NCBI RefSeq assembly: GCF_033958435.1
Contig: NC_134138.1
Location: 265,027,798-265,091,797, forward strand
Source of the DNA: Carettochelys insculpta
Taxonomy: Eukaryota > Chordata > Testudines > Carettochelyidae
Direction: 5' to 3'
Length of the DNA stretch: 64,000 nt
Under the pieces are notes generated by a model that was not told the DNA's origin, ran no database searches, and worked only from the letters and a program-made list of their open reading frames with translations. This document shows, piece after piece, positions 1 to 12,423 of this stretch. A program made the translations under genes and the position numbers. Every line of letters starts with the position of its first letter. The stretch's first letter is position 1.

Positions 1-2183
1 AGAACGTTCATTTCAAAGAATGGGCGGTTATATTTTCAGGTCTATTAACCCATATGGTGCTAGGAATGTTTGCTAGGCTCCTTTCAGCTATGAGGATGTA
101 TCCTGAGAGTTATCCTTTATCTCTGGACTGCTTAGATTCTAACTGGAGGAATCACAACTGATTGAACAGAGAGCCCCAAAAGCCATGATGGGGAAACTCT
201 GAGGTACTTACAGAACGCTAGCAGACATTACAATTACGTCATTTATACTATAAATCCTAATTCACCTGCAATGTACTTTATGGGCTTTAATCTCTCAATA
301 ACTAGCTTTCCCTCTTCATAGCTAATAAATCTTTAGTTTGTTTACTAAAGGCATTGAATGTCAACCTTGACTTTGGTGTGATCTGGGGTACGTTACTGGC
401 CCTTTGGGGCTGGCAGGATGTAATGTGTGGTGAATATTGATTTTAATAGTCCAGGTAGTCAGTTCGGCAGCAGTGCCTATGAGAACTGCCTGGGGCTTCC
501 TGGGGAGCCTAGTGCACTAAGCTGGTAGTGTACATTTGTTACTGGATTGAGGAAATCTAATTATACACCCTACCACCAGTTTGGGGTTTCTGACCTGTTT
601 TCTGACAGTCTGACCTGAGATTGGCCTCTCAGTTGTGAGCCACACACCACACAAATGACAAGAGTAACAGCCATAACTATTCCAGTTTGACTAGTAGCGA
701 TTCTAATCTTGGGAGGGGCTGGTGCCACCTGGGAGGGACTGTGCGGGAGCCACACAGAGCAGTCCTTTATTTTTTCTTTGGTTACCTACTTAAAAATCAA
801 TCCTGTTTGTGTCCACCTCACCTAGGAAAGAGACAAAGGCAAAAGAGATGGCCAGACAGACACAAACATCTTCGGAGCTCTTCCTCACACAGAACTAGCC
901 GTTACATTTTCAGCTGGAGCAAGGAGAAAGCAGAATTCCTGATCTACTTCATCTAAATAGATTCTGTAATATCTCAGTAGAACCTTCAGTCCTAGTGAAG
1001 TAAAAAATAATGCAAATCCTCTGCTCTCTCAGGCTATACAAAAACTCAGTTAGAAGCACTTTATGGAAATAATGTGCTGTATGTTGTACACCATAACACC
1101 TCTTTAAAAACCTAAGCTGTTCCTTATTGCTAAACTTGCAAATCAGCACACTGAAAGAAAACAAACATTAGACAGGAAACCTGTAGCTTCCTATATAGAT
1201 TCTGCAAAATGTAGCAGTCTCTCAAGACCTCTGACTGGCCAAAAAGCATCATTGGACCCATTTTAAAGATGAGGAAACTGAGGCACAAAGCGTTTTTTTT
1301 TTTTAAGGGTAGTTTTTCAAATTCTCCTAAGCAATAGAGAAGCCTTTGACCCAGTTTAAAAAGTAATCAGAGTGCCTTATGGAAGTTGGATGCATAAATG
1401 CCTTCGATAATGTGGGACTCAGGTTCCTAAGTCACTTTAGCATATTTGAAAATTTGACCCCAAATGATTTGTGACATCATGCCAAAAGTCTGTGATAGAA
1501 CCAGGAAGAGAACACATATCTGTCCCGGTGATGAGCCTTAAGCACAAAGCATTTCCTCTGCTGGTTTTGATTAAACAGGAGATAGTGAAATTGACATATG
1601 TGCCTGAGAATGGCTCTGAGATAGCATTGAAAATAGAAATGAGTGACTGAAGGGAGAGCGTGTCAAAGCAAACTGAGGAAAGACTCCAAACAATTACTCC
1701 CCCTCCCTGAAAAAAAGTAGATGGTAAAGCACAGGTAATTTTGATGTTCTGACATTTGGTTGTGTTCTGATTATTCATAACAGCACAAAATTCTGAAACT
1801 GACAAAAGGAAATGACCCCCCCATTTTGGCCCAGGTGGCCTAGCAAGCTGCCCAAAATCTGCAGACCCTGAAACCTGTTTTTTTGTCAAAGAACTGGGCA
1901 AGTAATATAACAGGAAAAGAAGTGCATTTCCAAGGTTTCTATCCTGGATTCCATCAACATCTTGGCCAAACCAAGCTGTCTCCACAAAATATTTTGATCT
2001 TCATGAACTACCAAATTCCAGAAAAAAAAAAGATTTATTGGATTTTTTTTCAAATCAGCTCTAGAATTAAAGGCATCAGCAACAAACATCCCGTGTCTTT
2101 CATTCCTCTCAACCCTGAGTGTACCTATCTGACCTTCAGCACCCTAGCAGCTGACCACTGTGTGTGTGGCACTGTGAGATAAG
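1..2183. other. Non-coding, no gene recognised
   Basis: AT-rich sequence with short unconserved open frames only. A short MIR-like piece (GAGGAAACTGAGGCACAAAG) lies near 1269-1290. Nothing else is recognisable. Confidence 0.6.
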
Positions 2184-2300
2184 TACTATTATCTCCATTT
2201 TACAGATGGGGAACTTGGAGAGAATTGCACAAGGTTGCATAGGAGGCCTGTGCCACAACAGGGAGTTGATCCATATCTGCTGAGCCCCAGGTTAGCATTT
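2184..2300 (+). repeat. MIR-like SINE core
   Basis: The stretch 'ATCTCCATTTTACAGATGGG' followed by 'TTGCACAAGGTTGCATAGGA' matches the conserved core of MIR-type SINEs, an ancient amniote family derived from a tRNA promoter. It is diverged and lacks a clear tRNA head. Similar remnants occur near 1270, 15365-15440 (reverse), 25770 and 54340-54440. Confidence 0.6.
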
Positions 2301-2475
2301 AACTCTTCTGCTCGATGGAGTAAGCCTCCACTTGGAGAAACAAGGATTCATTATTCATGTACCAAAGGAAAGTTACTCATCTGACCAGCTGGAAATGCTT
2401 GTGTTCTTCCTGTAGAGTGCCTCACCTGTAATTGGATTAGGCTGAGGCCAACTGGCCCCAGTTTGCATTCTCTCC

Positions 2476-2911
2476 GTCTTTGTTTACACTAGCAAGTTCT
2501 TTCGAAAAAAACTGGGCCTTTTCCAAAAGGGCCCATGGAATGTCTACACACAAAATGCATTCCTTCAATCTGAAATTGAAAGAATTCAGCACTTTTTTCA
2601 GTAGCCTTCTTCCTCTCTCAGATGAGGAAGAGCATCTTTTTCCGAAAGATTATTTCAGAAAAAAGTGTGTAGATTCCCTGCGGTCCATTTTTTCAAAAGA
2701 GCGGTCCTCATGGTGCCAGATTTTTCAGTCCCCAGCCCATTGTTTCAAAAGAGCAGAGGCTGTGTGGACACACTCTACCAAAAGAGTGGATTGACTTTTC
2801 AATCTGCTTTTTTTTGTGTGTGGACGTTTTTTTTTTTTCAAAAGAAGCTTTTCCGGAAGAGACCTTCCAGAAGAATTTCTTTCAAAAGATCACTTTAGTG
2901 TAGACGTAGCC
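2476..2911. mobile_element. Non-autonomous Harbinger-like element, TTTCAAAAGA-rich group
   Basis: The right end is GTGTAGACGTAGCC (2898-2911), the complement of the terminal motif shared by many elements here. The left end GTCTTTGTTTACAC (2476-2489) is a diverged copy. Flanking triplets are TCC and TCT, so the TSD is imperfect. The interior repeats TTTCAAAAGA/TCTTTTGAAA and codes for nothing. A partial relative in the opposite orientation is visible at about 43570-43710. Confidence 0.6.
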
Positions 2912-3226
2912 TCTGGGAGTACAAAAGTGACATGCACCAAAGATGGGATGAGAAGATGGGTGCCCACTACATAGGCATATCTATAGGGGGCCCTGTTCTC
3001 ATGCTACCACAATCTGTGTTCGTTTCACTAAGCTGACCTTAAGCAAATGTAAAATGATAAGGCTATTTGCTATCTAAGCAAGCTGCCATACTCTTCACTA
3101 CACTCTTGCTCAGAGGTTTGCTTCACAAGGGACATTTTTAACTTGATTACAGGACACTTTTCAATCCATACACTCTCCTTCCTTTGTTGTTCTCCTAAGT
3201 ACTGCTTTTAACATAGTCTTCACTTA

Positions 3227-3639
3227 GGCTATGTCTACACTAGACTGATCTGTTGACAGAAGATCCCAAAGGGACAGAATTGACAGAATGCCAAATGGAT
3301 TGAAAAAGCGATCAGCTCTGTTGACAGAGGGGCTGGACTGCCAGGCTGCTCTCTCAACAAAATGGCCAACTTGAAGTACAGCAGACAGGGCTGCCTGGGG
3401 ACCCAGAAGCCTTGTCTGTTGACAAAGGGTCCCCCAGAATGTCCGGACCAGTTTTCTGTTGATGGAATCTGTTGACAGTGGCATTCTTCCTCATGGGGGA
3501 GTAGGATAAGACAGCCAACAAAAGTGCAGCACTCTGTCAATTTACTGTCGACAGAACGCCTTGGGAATCCAGACACTCCCTTGGTTTTGTCAACAAAATG
3601 CCAGTTTTGTTAATAAAACCCTCTAGTGTAGTCAAAACC
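3227..3639. mobile_element. Non-autonomous element, TGTTGACA-rich group, copy 1
   Basis: Terminal repeats are GGCTATGTCTACAC (3227-3240) and GTGTAGTCAAAACC (3626-3639), flanked on both sides by the 3-bp TSD TTA (3224-3226 and 3640-3642). The interior contains many TCTGTTGACAGA-type palindromes. Open frames of up to 113 codons on the minus strand have no recognisable product. Related copies: 54737-55176, about 58385-58920 and 58482-58903. Confidence 0.85.
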
Positions 3640-4405
3640 TTAGAGTCCCATTGTGGCCCTTTGGAGTCAAATCATTTCCCTTCCCTGGTGGGACCGTACT
3701 ACTTCAAGTTATTCCTTATCACCACTTTGCATCTAGAGGTCATTTGTTTTCAACTTCTGTTCAGGTAATAAACCCACAGCAATTTCCAGTGCCACAGTGG
3801 CTGACCTAAGATATTGGTTTTGATCTGTGTGCTGCCTTTCGGGAATAGCTCTCATCAGCACATTATGACTTGGCACATGCATGCAGATGATGTACTGGTC
3901 TCCTCTGAAACTGGCTGATCTCAAGAGAGCTTCTAGAGTGTCTGACCAGCTGTCAAATATTCACAGCTGGATGAGCAGCAATTTTCCAGAGGTGAACAAA
4001 GGAAATGGAAGCAATTGGGTTCCTGGCGGCTTTCAGCTACATACTTTGACTTCAACTCAACGCTGAATTTTGAAGTAAATTTCTTCTTATTTCCAATAAA
4101 TCTTCTCATTCCCACTGCCAGAATATTAGGCATTGCTTATTTTTCACATGAATCTGTTCCTGAGGCTCAGTTGGCCAACACCCCTGGATTCAACAATTTC
4201 ACTGCTAGCAAAGGTGGTCACAGCTGTATTACTGTGACTAAGCAAGTAATCTTTTCATTTCTGACTCAATACAGTCGCACTCTGTCTTTTCTATAATGCA
4301 TGCAGCAATGAGAATGGCATTCCAGAACTAGCAGGCATGCACAACTAGAGCAGTCGTGATCCTGCATATGCAACACAATTAGGCATGATACTTATTGACA
4401 TCTGA

Positions 4406-4693
4406 GACCATGTCTATACTGACCGGTAGATCAGCACTGCTGTAATCAATGGACTGAGTGTTGGTTTAGCCAGCCCGGGGAAGACAGGCTAAATCTCTGG
4501 AAAAGTGCTCTCTCCTTGATTTGTGCACTCCACCACCCTGAGAAGGATAATGGAAGTCAGCAGGAGAGCATCTTCTGTCAAGACACTGCAGAGCAGACAC
4601 CACAGTAAGTCCACCTAAGCTATGTCAGCTACAGTTACATTATTCACATAAGTAAAGGGATGTAACATTTACCCTGGTAGTGTAGACCAACAC
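4406..4693. mobile_element. Short inverted-repeat element with TGA TSD
   Basis: Ends GACCATGTCTATAC (4406-4419) and GTGTAGACCAACAC (4680-4693) are imperfect terminal inverted repeats of the shared type. The 3-bp TSD TGA is present on both sides (4403-4405, 4694-4696). The interior is non-coding and unlike the other groups in the window. Confidence 0.75.
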
Positions 4694-4740
4694 TGAGGCA
4701 CCATTATTTGTCCTCATCTGCATCTGTTTGTTTTCTATCA

Positions 4741-4851
4741 AAACAAAAAAGCAGTCAAGTAGCACTTTAAAGACTAACAAGATAATTTATTAGGTGATGA
4801 GCTTTCGTGACCCACTTCTTAGACCAACTAGCACGGCTCCCTCTTTGTTAC
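4741..4851 (-). repeat. Amniote SINE-like interspersed repeat
   Basis: Read on the minus strand it contains CACGAAAGCTCATCACCTAA, then TAATAAATTATCTTGTTAG and AAAGTGCTACTTGACTGC. This is the layout of a repeat that I recall as common in turtle sequence, and which recurs at 47855-48212. I cannot assign it to a named family. Confidence 0.55.
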
Positions 4852-5712
4852 TGTTTGTTTTCTGTTCTTGCAGGTTGCTCAAAGAGCTGGTTGAATCCTG
4901 GATACAATTACTTGTCGAACATCATAGCTCAGCAAATAATCCCTTCTTTGACAAATAAATCAACTAATGAATATTATTTCATCACCTATAGATATGGTCA
5001 AATACAGAAATATTTCTCTAAGAATGTATTTGACTATCAATAGCATGATTTGTTATATATTATTGATGAGTAGTGTTGGGAAAGACGGTGGGAGGGGGAG
5101 CACAATAAGTGGCCTGTAAGCCAGAGGAAGTTCACCAGAGTTAGCCCTTGGTGAGCTGCCAGATGCTTTATTTAACTGAGCCTCCTCAGGTATGGCTGCT
5201 CATAGCTTCCATTGGCCAGGCTGTATCTTAGGGCAAGGTGAGGCAGGTGGCCATCTTGGGCCCTGCACCTTCAGAGCCCCATGCTCTCACTGACTATACC
5301 ATCCACTGCACATCAGCTGGGTCCCACTGCCGGTGTGCTACCTTGGGGCCCGCCCACCAGACACTGCTGCTGGGCCAGTTCTGCCATTGGCAGTGGTTCA
5401 CCATTCCCAGCCAATGAGAGCTGCAGTAAGTGCTGCGGGCTGAGACATCACAATTCCTGTGGCAGAGTTGCACACTGGGATCCAGGCATTGGTATTTGGG
5501 CTGAGATCCCTTCAGGAGTAGCTATGGGCCATTTGTGACCACCTCTGTCCTAGGATTTGTGCACGTAAGTATAAACAAAAACTACACAGACTATCCCCAG
5601 GCTCCTTGTCAGTGATTTCTCCTCCTAAGAAAGCACTCTGCAAAACATAACATATGCTACAACCCAGCACTGGGGCAGCTATAGTGCTGAGCGTCGGGCT
5701 TTATCATGCTAG
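4852..5712. other. Non-coding, no gene recognised
   Basis: Open frames at 4807-5043 and 5281-5538 have no recognisable domain. The last three bases (TAG) are the left TSD of the next element. Confidence 0.5.
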
Positions 5713-6423
5713 GGCTACGTCTACACCTGCAGCCAACATCGAAATAGCTTATTTCGATGTTGCGACATCGAAATAGTCTATTTCGATGAATAACGTCTAC
5801 ATGTCCTCCAGGGCCGGCAACGTCGATGTTCAACTTCGACGTTGCTCAGCCCAACATCGAAATAGGCGCAGCGAGGGAACGTCTACACGCCAAAGTAGCA
5901 CACATCGAAATAGGGATGCCAGGCACAGCTGCAGACAGGGTCACAGGGCGGACTCAACAGCAAGCCACTCCCTTAAAGGGCCCCTCCCAGACACAGTTGC
6001 ACTAAACAACACAAGATACACAGAGCTGACAACTGGTTGCAGACCCTGTGCCTGCAGCATAGATCCCCAGCTGCCGCAGAAGCAGCCAGAAGCCCTGGGC
6101 TAAGGGCTGCTGCCCACGGTGACCATAGAGCCCCGCAGGGGCTGGAGAGAGAGCATCTCTCAACCCCGCAGCTGATGGCCGCCATGGAGGACCCGGCAAT
6201 TTCGACGTTGCGGGACGCGGATCGTCTACATGGTCCCTACTTCGACGTTCAGCGTCGAAGTAGGGCGCTATTCCTATCTCCTCATGAGGTTAGCGACTTC
6301 GACGTCTCGCTGCCTAACGTCGAAGTTAACTTCGAAATAGCGCCCGACGCGTGTAGACGCGACGGGCGCTATTTCGAAGTTGGTGCCGCTACTTCGAAGT
6401 AGCATGCACGTGTAGACGCAGCT
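5713..6423 (+). mobile_element. 711-bp non-autonomous PIF/Harbinger element, copy 1
   Basis: Ends are GGCTACGTCTACAC and GTGTAGACGCAGCT, flanked by a perfect 3-bp TSD TAG (5710-5712, 6424-6426). The interior is CpG- and TTCGA-rich, with nested hairpins such as GCTACTTCGAAGTAGC. Its left third (CCTCCAGGGCCGGCAACGTC; GGGCCCCTCCCAGACACA) and right third (CATAGAGCCCCGCAGGGGCT; GCCGCCATGGAGGACCC) resemble the two ends of the gene-bearing element 48293-51899. It is therefore probably an internal-deletion derivative mobilised in trans. A 121-codon frame (6037-6402) lies in the right half; see findings. Confidence 0.9.
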
Positions 6424-6429
6424 TAGGAG

Positions 6430-6640
6430 TTGTACAAAGCACACAGTCAAGGACAGTTTTTGCCCCAAAGAGCTTAGAGCCTAAATAGAGGCAGATAAGA
6501 AAGAAAACAGAGGCATACAGATATGAAGTGACTTGCACAAGGTCATAGCAGTGCCAAGTAGAGAATGCACATCTTCTGAGGCCTTATCTAATAAACTAGC
6601 TACAGAGCCAAGCTTTCTGGAGTGCTTCAGTCTGTTGTGA
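6430..6640 (+). repeat. Ancient amniote repeat remnant (MIR-like)
   Basis: Contains 'TGCCCCAAAGAGCTTAGAGC' followed by 'GTGACTTGCACAAGGTCATA', a pattern of old amniote repeats also seen at 46490-46572. The family is not certain. Confidence 0.45.
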
Positions 6641-9011
6641 TGTCTTTGTCCCGTTAATTCTAATTTCTTCCCAAGCACCTTAACAAAAAAAAAAATTAAA
6701 AAAGAAACAGGAAGTCAAGACCTGACATTTCTGTCAGAAACAAACAAAAAGATAGACTGAAGCTGTCTCTGTGTGTCACAGAGAAAGAATAAAAGGCATA
6801 CTTGGGTTTCTTTTCCCAGTCTTGCAGCTCACTTTTCAAATGGTAGAGCTCCTGGTAGCGTAGTATTCATAATACTAAGATCAACAGTGCAGTGGCAACT
6901 TCTCCAACACTCGGGCTGCTAAAAAGAGGTCTCATAAAATTGGCAGCAATAATCTAATTCTAATGAGGTTACAGAAGGCTGCAAAGTAGACTGTATGCAA
7001 CGATCTTAATAGTCAAGGCAATGTACCTAAAAAAGGACCACAGCAGGTGCGATGTATGCTTTATTGATCTACGACTGATCAAATATTTATCATCTGGCAG
7101 CTCAGTGAAAAGCACTGGGAATTCTAATGTGTGCTTTACTTATGTTTCACAGATCTCAGAAACACCTTTATGTTCTGTTGACCAGCGGGGACTGTGACTG
7201 CTGCTGTCAGCGCTAAGAACCAGTCATCTGGATAGTTATTAAGAAAACATAGGGTGCTAAACAAGCATACACAAATCTGTGTTATGGTATGTCATCAGAA
7301 AGCTTCAAGGATTTCCATTCCCCTGGTCACTGGCCAGAATGGTGGCACTGAGCCATCACTCCCACAGTGTATCAAAGGACTGGATAGAACTCGAGGCTCT
7401 AGTTCCATCTGCCTATTCTGTACCAGCCAACAGTGAAATGAATGGTGTGACTTGGTCACCCTAGCAGTGTAATAGTACTTCAGACACAGGAGCTTGATGA
7501 TACTTGGAGGGGCACCTAAGCAAAACCATAACATTGGACTCATTCTGCTGACTTCTTCAGTGCCTCTGTCCCAATGTTAGGGCTGGCTATCAGAATTTTT
7601 GTTCAGTGGATAGAGAAGAGGAACACAGACATGATTCAACAGCAGCCCATTACACTCTTTTGCCTTTTTAGCCAAAAAAAAAACCAAACAAACAAAAAAA
7701 CAAAAAATATCAACTTGGTTTGGTGGAGGACTCATTTTCTCTCACTTTTTCCCACTGGAGAACAGAAGGCAAAGAAGCAGAGTTCAGGAAGAAGTTTAAC
7801 AAGGAAGTAAAAGAAGCTAGGTTTCCCTTTATCCAAATGAATGCAATTTTTTCCATTTGAAAATGATTAAAAGGCAAACATTTCAACCAGAATGTTTTTG
7901 TCGTATTTCAAACAGAAAGTTTTGCTTTTGTCCGTGGGCCATTTTCTGCTGAAAAAAATGTAAGGGAGAATTTCAACTAGTTCTATTCAGATTATCCCTT
8001 CCAGCTCACTGGCAACTGCTCCTGCCTCTCCCCTTTCCTCCAAAGAGACCATGTTGAATAGCTCCTCTCCTCACCATCACCCCTGTGCTTACTCTGCTTT
8101 TCTTCCTCCCAGTCTGTTAGCCCCAATTTATTGACCCCCACTCCTTTGACTGGCATGTCTCTCTCTCTTGCTCCACATTCTAACCAGGATTAACAAGATT
8201 CATGAATGCAATCCTTGCACTCCGCTTGGTAAAAGAACTGCTTCAAGACAGCACCTTGGAGCCGCTAATGCCTCTAGCAGGGTAGGAGACAAAGCCATGG
8301 TATCTGGCTCCGCTTCTACAGAGGTCAAAGACCCAATGGCTGCCAGGGGAGGGCCTCTCATAATGGATGGCCAGGGCACAATGGCTGCTTAAGCACTGTG
8401 TTCCACAAGAGACTTTGCTCTTGTGAGTTCCCCTGGGGCAGTGCAGCTCCCCCCGTTTCCCTTCCCCCCACATCGGTGCTGTGCCTGCATGCCAATCTGA
8501 CCAATAGTATTCTGGGTTATAGTCATCCCAGCTGCATCTCTGCCAAAGTCACAGCATGACTTGCCAGACCTCATACAGGTGTGCCACCTTTTCTCCCCTA
8601 AGTTCCCTTTATACAGTATAAAGGAGAAAAGTCCGATCCCTGTGGCCAGAGGAGTATGTGGAGTCTTCCTCCTGACTCCTCCCATGCAACCCACAGAGCA
8701 GGTGAGGCTAGGGGTCCCCACAGGCAGTGGCCAACATGGCAAGGCATAAGCTGCACCTGACAAAGGCCTGTTGGAACAGGTGTGCTGTCTCTGTGATGGC
8801 GCATCCCTCTTACGGTGAGCTGCACCTTGTAGTACAATCAGTCCCTGAATTCTCAACCAGTTATCACCCAAGCTGAGGACTGTCAGCTGCAACCTGGTGT
8901 AAAGTCTGAAACAATATTCCAGAGGGTCAGCATGTACCAGTCTACATTCCCCTTTGCTTCATTTAAGGTTGTTGGCCAGTTTGCTCCAAGGAGTGCTATA
9001 GTGCAGGGCAA
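6641..9011. other. Non-coding, no gene recognised
   Basis: Contains an A-rich run around 7675-7710. Open frames of up to 167 codons (8389-8892, minus strand) show no recognisable domain. No repeat boundary could be set. Confidence 0.5.
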
Positions 9012-9985
9012 GAATCATAGAATCATAGAACACTAGGATTGGAAGGGACCTCGAGAGGCCATCGAGTCCAGCCCCCTTCCCCAATGGCAGGACCTAGTAC
9101 TATCTAAACCATCCCTGATAGACATCTACCTAACCTGTTCTTAAATATTTCCAGCGATGGAGATTCCACAACCTCCCTTGGCAATTTATTCCACTGTTTG
9201 ACCACCCTGACAGTTAGGAACTTTTTCCTAATGTCCAACCTAAACCTCCCTTGCTGCAGTTTAAGCCCGTTGCCTCTTGTTCTATCCTCAGAGGCCAAGA
9301 AGAACAAGTTTTCTTCTTCCTCCTTATGACTCCCTTTTAGATACCTGAAAACCACTGTCATGTCTCCCCTCAATCTTCTCTTTTCCAAACAAAACAAGCC
9401 CAATTCTTTCAAACCTTTTTCATATGTCACATTCTCTAGACCTTTAATCATTCTTGTTGCTCTTTTCTGGACCCTCTCTAATTTCTCCACATCTTTTTTG
9501 AACTGCGGTGCCCAGAACTGGACACAATACTCCAGCTGAGGTGTAACCAGTGCAGAGTAGAGCAGAAGAATGACTTCTCGTGTCTTGTTCACAACACACC
9601 TGTTAATGCATCCCAGAATCATGTTTGCTTTTTTTGCAACAGCATCACACTGTTGACTCATATTTAGCTTGTGGTCCCGATAACCCCTAGATCCCTTTCT
9701 GCTGTAGTCATTCCTAGACAGTCTCTCCCCACTGTGTACGTGCGAAACTGATTGTTCCTTCCCAAGTGGAGCATTTTGCATTTGTCCTTATTAAACTTCA
9801 TCCTGTTTACCTCAGACCATTTCTCCAATTTATCCAGATCATTTTGAATTATGACCCTATCCTCCAAAGCGGTTGCAACCCCTCCCAACTTGGTATCATC
9901 TGCAAACTTAATAAGCGTACTTTCTATGCCAATATCTAAATCATTGATGAAGACATTGAACAGAACCGGTCCTAACAACAATTGT
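9012..9985 (-). pseudogene. CR1 LINE, 5'-truncated, frameshifted RT C-terminus
   Basis: On the minus strand this reads as the 3' third of a CR1 non-LTR retrotransposon. The first frame has GPVLFNVFINDL followed by the RT catalytic box FADDTKLGG and KFNKDKCKMLHLG. A second frame, overlapping it near 9664-9781, continues with the CR1 thumb/C-terminal region (CVVNKTREVILLLYSALVTP, QLEYCVQFWAP, RVVKQWNKLPREVVESPSL). The frame change is a disabling frameshift. The 3' end carries the CR1 terminal octamer-like repeat (AATCATAGAATCATAGAA on the + strand, 9012-9029). The EN domain and 5' half are absent, as usual for CR1 copies. It has no function here. Confidence 0.92.
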
Positions 9986-10379
9986 GTCAGTATTCCTAGT
10001 ATCCCTGTGTGGGAATCAGGCACTAATTTCCACTCGCATCCTCTTGGGTGTCAATACCCAAAAAGACGCAGGGAAAAGAGGCTGACAACACCTGCTCCTC
10101 TGAGGCAGCACACTCTGTCTCTGCTTGAAGAGCAGCAGAGCTGCTTCTGCCACATGTACTCCAAGAGCTCCCAGGGGGCATTTGGGCTGATTTAGGCAAA
10201 ATGTCTAGTGCAGTGCAGAGCAAAAACTACCATAAATCTCATCAACTCTAATGGGAACAGAGTTAGGGCTGCTGGATCCACGACTGAGCAGCCCTATTTA
10301 GGATCTACTCTGTTCACTCCATATTGGGAGGGGACTAGAAAAGATGCCCTAAACATAGTCCATCTCAATCCCCGCGACT
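9986..10379. other. Unclassified stretch between CR1 and LINE remains
   Basis: No domain or repeat end was recognised in this ~390-bp stretch. Confidence 0.4.
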
Positions 10380-11115
10380 GGTTTGATGGACCCCGTCAGA
10401 TGAAGTGACTTCCAGACAGTGCTCCAAAGGAAGCTGTCAACAGTACACCCTGAAGAAGTGGAAGAATATTGTTGTCAATTGAAAAATGCCATCATTGGAG
10501 CTTGTGGAGAAGCCAGTGGCTACCAGACCAGGAAGCATCAGGACTGGTTTGATGAGAATGATGAGGAAATTGAACATTTGATCGATGCAAAAAGAAAAGC
10601 CTTTAGGGTCTGGTAAAGTGTCATCAACCACACAATGAAGAGAGAAGCACATGCAAGGCCAAAGCAGAAGTCCAGCATAAAACAAGGACTCTGAAAAACC
10701 AGGGGTGGACTGAGAAGGTGCAAGAACTCCAGCATCTCACAGACATGGATGCAAAAGATTTCTTCGATGCTGCCACAGCTGTTTATGGACCAAGAAACCA
10801 TGGAATCAACCCCTGAGATCAAAGAATGGTACCCAACTCTTGAAAGACAATGAAACTATTGCTTTTTGCTAAGGGGAGCACAATAATGAGCTCTTGAACT
10901 GTCCTTCTGCCATGGTCCTAGAATCCCTTGACCAAATCTCTCAGCAACTGCCTAGAGATGATCTTGCAACATTTCCTACCCTCAGTGAGATGCAACCTGC
11001 CATCAAAGAGATGAAGTGCAGCAAGGCAACCAGACGAGATGGAACCCCACGGAAGTCTCCAAAAAAGGTGGGCCAGAGCTCCACAAACAGCTCCACCTCC
11101 TGATTCTCAAGATCT
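10380..11115 (+). pseudogene. APE-type LINE fragment (EN-RT linker to early RT)
   Basis: Frames on the plus strand resemble the linker between endonuclease and reverse transcriptase in RTE-like LINEs: QDWFDENDEEIEHLIDAKRK (in frame 10419-10616), then across stops and frame changes a 'DAATAVYGP' block near 10770, and a degraded 'KATRRDGTP' near 11025 (family pattern KAPGPDGIP). Several stops and frameshifts disable it. It ends close to where a second LINE lineage starts, so it is either a separate fragment or the older half of a chimeric insertion. The clade is uncertain. Confidence 0.65.
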
Positions 11116-11556
11116 GAGATAGGGAGCAGATGTCACAGTATTTTAGAGAGGTGTATAAGATGATCAGGAATATTAATAGGAAGTCGCAGCCAAAGCAGAT
11201 GGCAATCAAAGATGAGAATGACTCATGAGCAAGAAGGTTGTGCAGCAAACGATGAGATATTGTACCAATCTGTACCAAGCACAGTTGGTACAGAGGGACT
11301 GATCGAAGAAGTGAAAGAGATGATCAAATACTGTGGAGAAAGTATGATTCGGGAAATACACCACCTATGTAATATAGCTTGGAAAGAAAGGAAGGCACCT
11401 AATGAATGGACAAGATCCATTCTAATGACAATACACAAGAAACGAAGCACACTGGAGTGCAAGAACTACAGAAGAATTGCCCTAACAAGTCATCTAGGCA
11501 AGGTGCTGATGATAATACTGACAGATAGACTGAAGTTGCAGATAGAAGAACATATA

Positions 11557-12267
11557 AGCTGTGTCTACACGTGCACGCTACTTCGAAGTAACGGCACTAA
11601 CTTCGAAATAGCGCCCGTCGCGGCTACACGCGTCGGGCACTATTTCGAAGTTAACTTCGACGTTAGGCGGCGAGACGTCGAAGTCGCTAACCTCATGAGG
11701 GGATCGGAATAGCGCCCTACTTCGACGTTCAACGTTGAAGTAGGGACCGTGTAGACGATCTGCGTCCCGCAGCGTCAAAATTGCCGGGTCCTCCATGGCG
11801 GCCATCAGCTGGGGGGTTGAGAGATGCTCTCTCTCCAGCCCGTGCGGGGCTCTATGGTCACCGTGGGCAGCAGCCCTTAGCCCAGGGCTTCTGGCTGCTG
11901 CTGCGGCAGCTGGGGATCCATGCTGCAGGCACAGGGTCTGCAACCAGTTGTTGGCTCTGTGTATCTTGTGTTGTTTAGTGCAACTGTGTCTGGGAGGGGC
12001 CCTTTAAGGGAGCGGCTTGCTGTTGAGTCCGCCCTGTGACCCTGTCTGCAGCTGTGCCTGGCACCCTTATTTCGATGTGTGCTACTTTGGCATGTAGACG
12101 TACCCTCGCAGTGCCTATTTCGATGTGGTGCCGCGCAACGTCGAAGTTGAACATCGACGTTGCCAGCCCTGGAGGACGTGTAGACGTTATTGATCGAAAT
12201 AGCCTATTTCGATGTTGCTACATCAAAATAAGCTATTTCGATGTTGGCTTCACGTGTAGACGTAGCC
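11557..12267 (-). mobile_element. 711-bp non-autonomous PIF/Harbinger element, copy 2
   Basis: Same family and exactly the same length as the 5713-6423 copy, in the opposite orientation. TSD is ATA (11554-11556, 12268-12270). It sits inside LINE code, and removing the element plus one ATA restores the reading EEH-I-VDRQVGF, which fixes the boundaries independently. A 121-codon frame homologous to that of copy 1 is also open here (11578-11943). Confidence 0.93.
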
Positions 12268-12423
12268 ATAGTGGATAGGCAAGTGGGATTCAGGAAAGAC
12301 AGAAGTACCATACAGCAGATATTGGCACTAAGATTGAAAGCGGAGAAACCTCAATGAAAGAACAAGAACATCCACAATTGCTTTGTCAATTTTCAGAAGG
12401 CATTTGACAGTATAGATCAGAAA

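Noticed and set aside
5786..6103. 105-codon frame beginning MNNVYMSSRAGNVDVQLRRC, seen in several 711-type copies
   Set aside because: It overlaps the terminal hairpins of the element and repeats only because the elements are near-identical; no domain.
5713..6423. CRISPR-like array from the regularly recurring TTCGAAATA/TTCGAAGTA blocks
   Set aside because: Spacing is irregular, blocks occur in both orientations, and the sequence is a eukaryotic inverted-repeat transposon.
8389..8892. 167-codon minus-strand frame as a gene
   Set aside because: No domain, low-complexity content, and overlapping frames of similar length on both strands.
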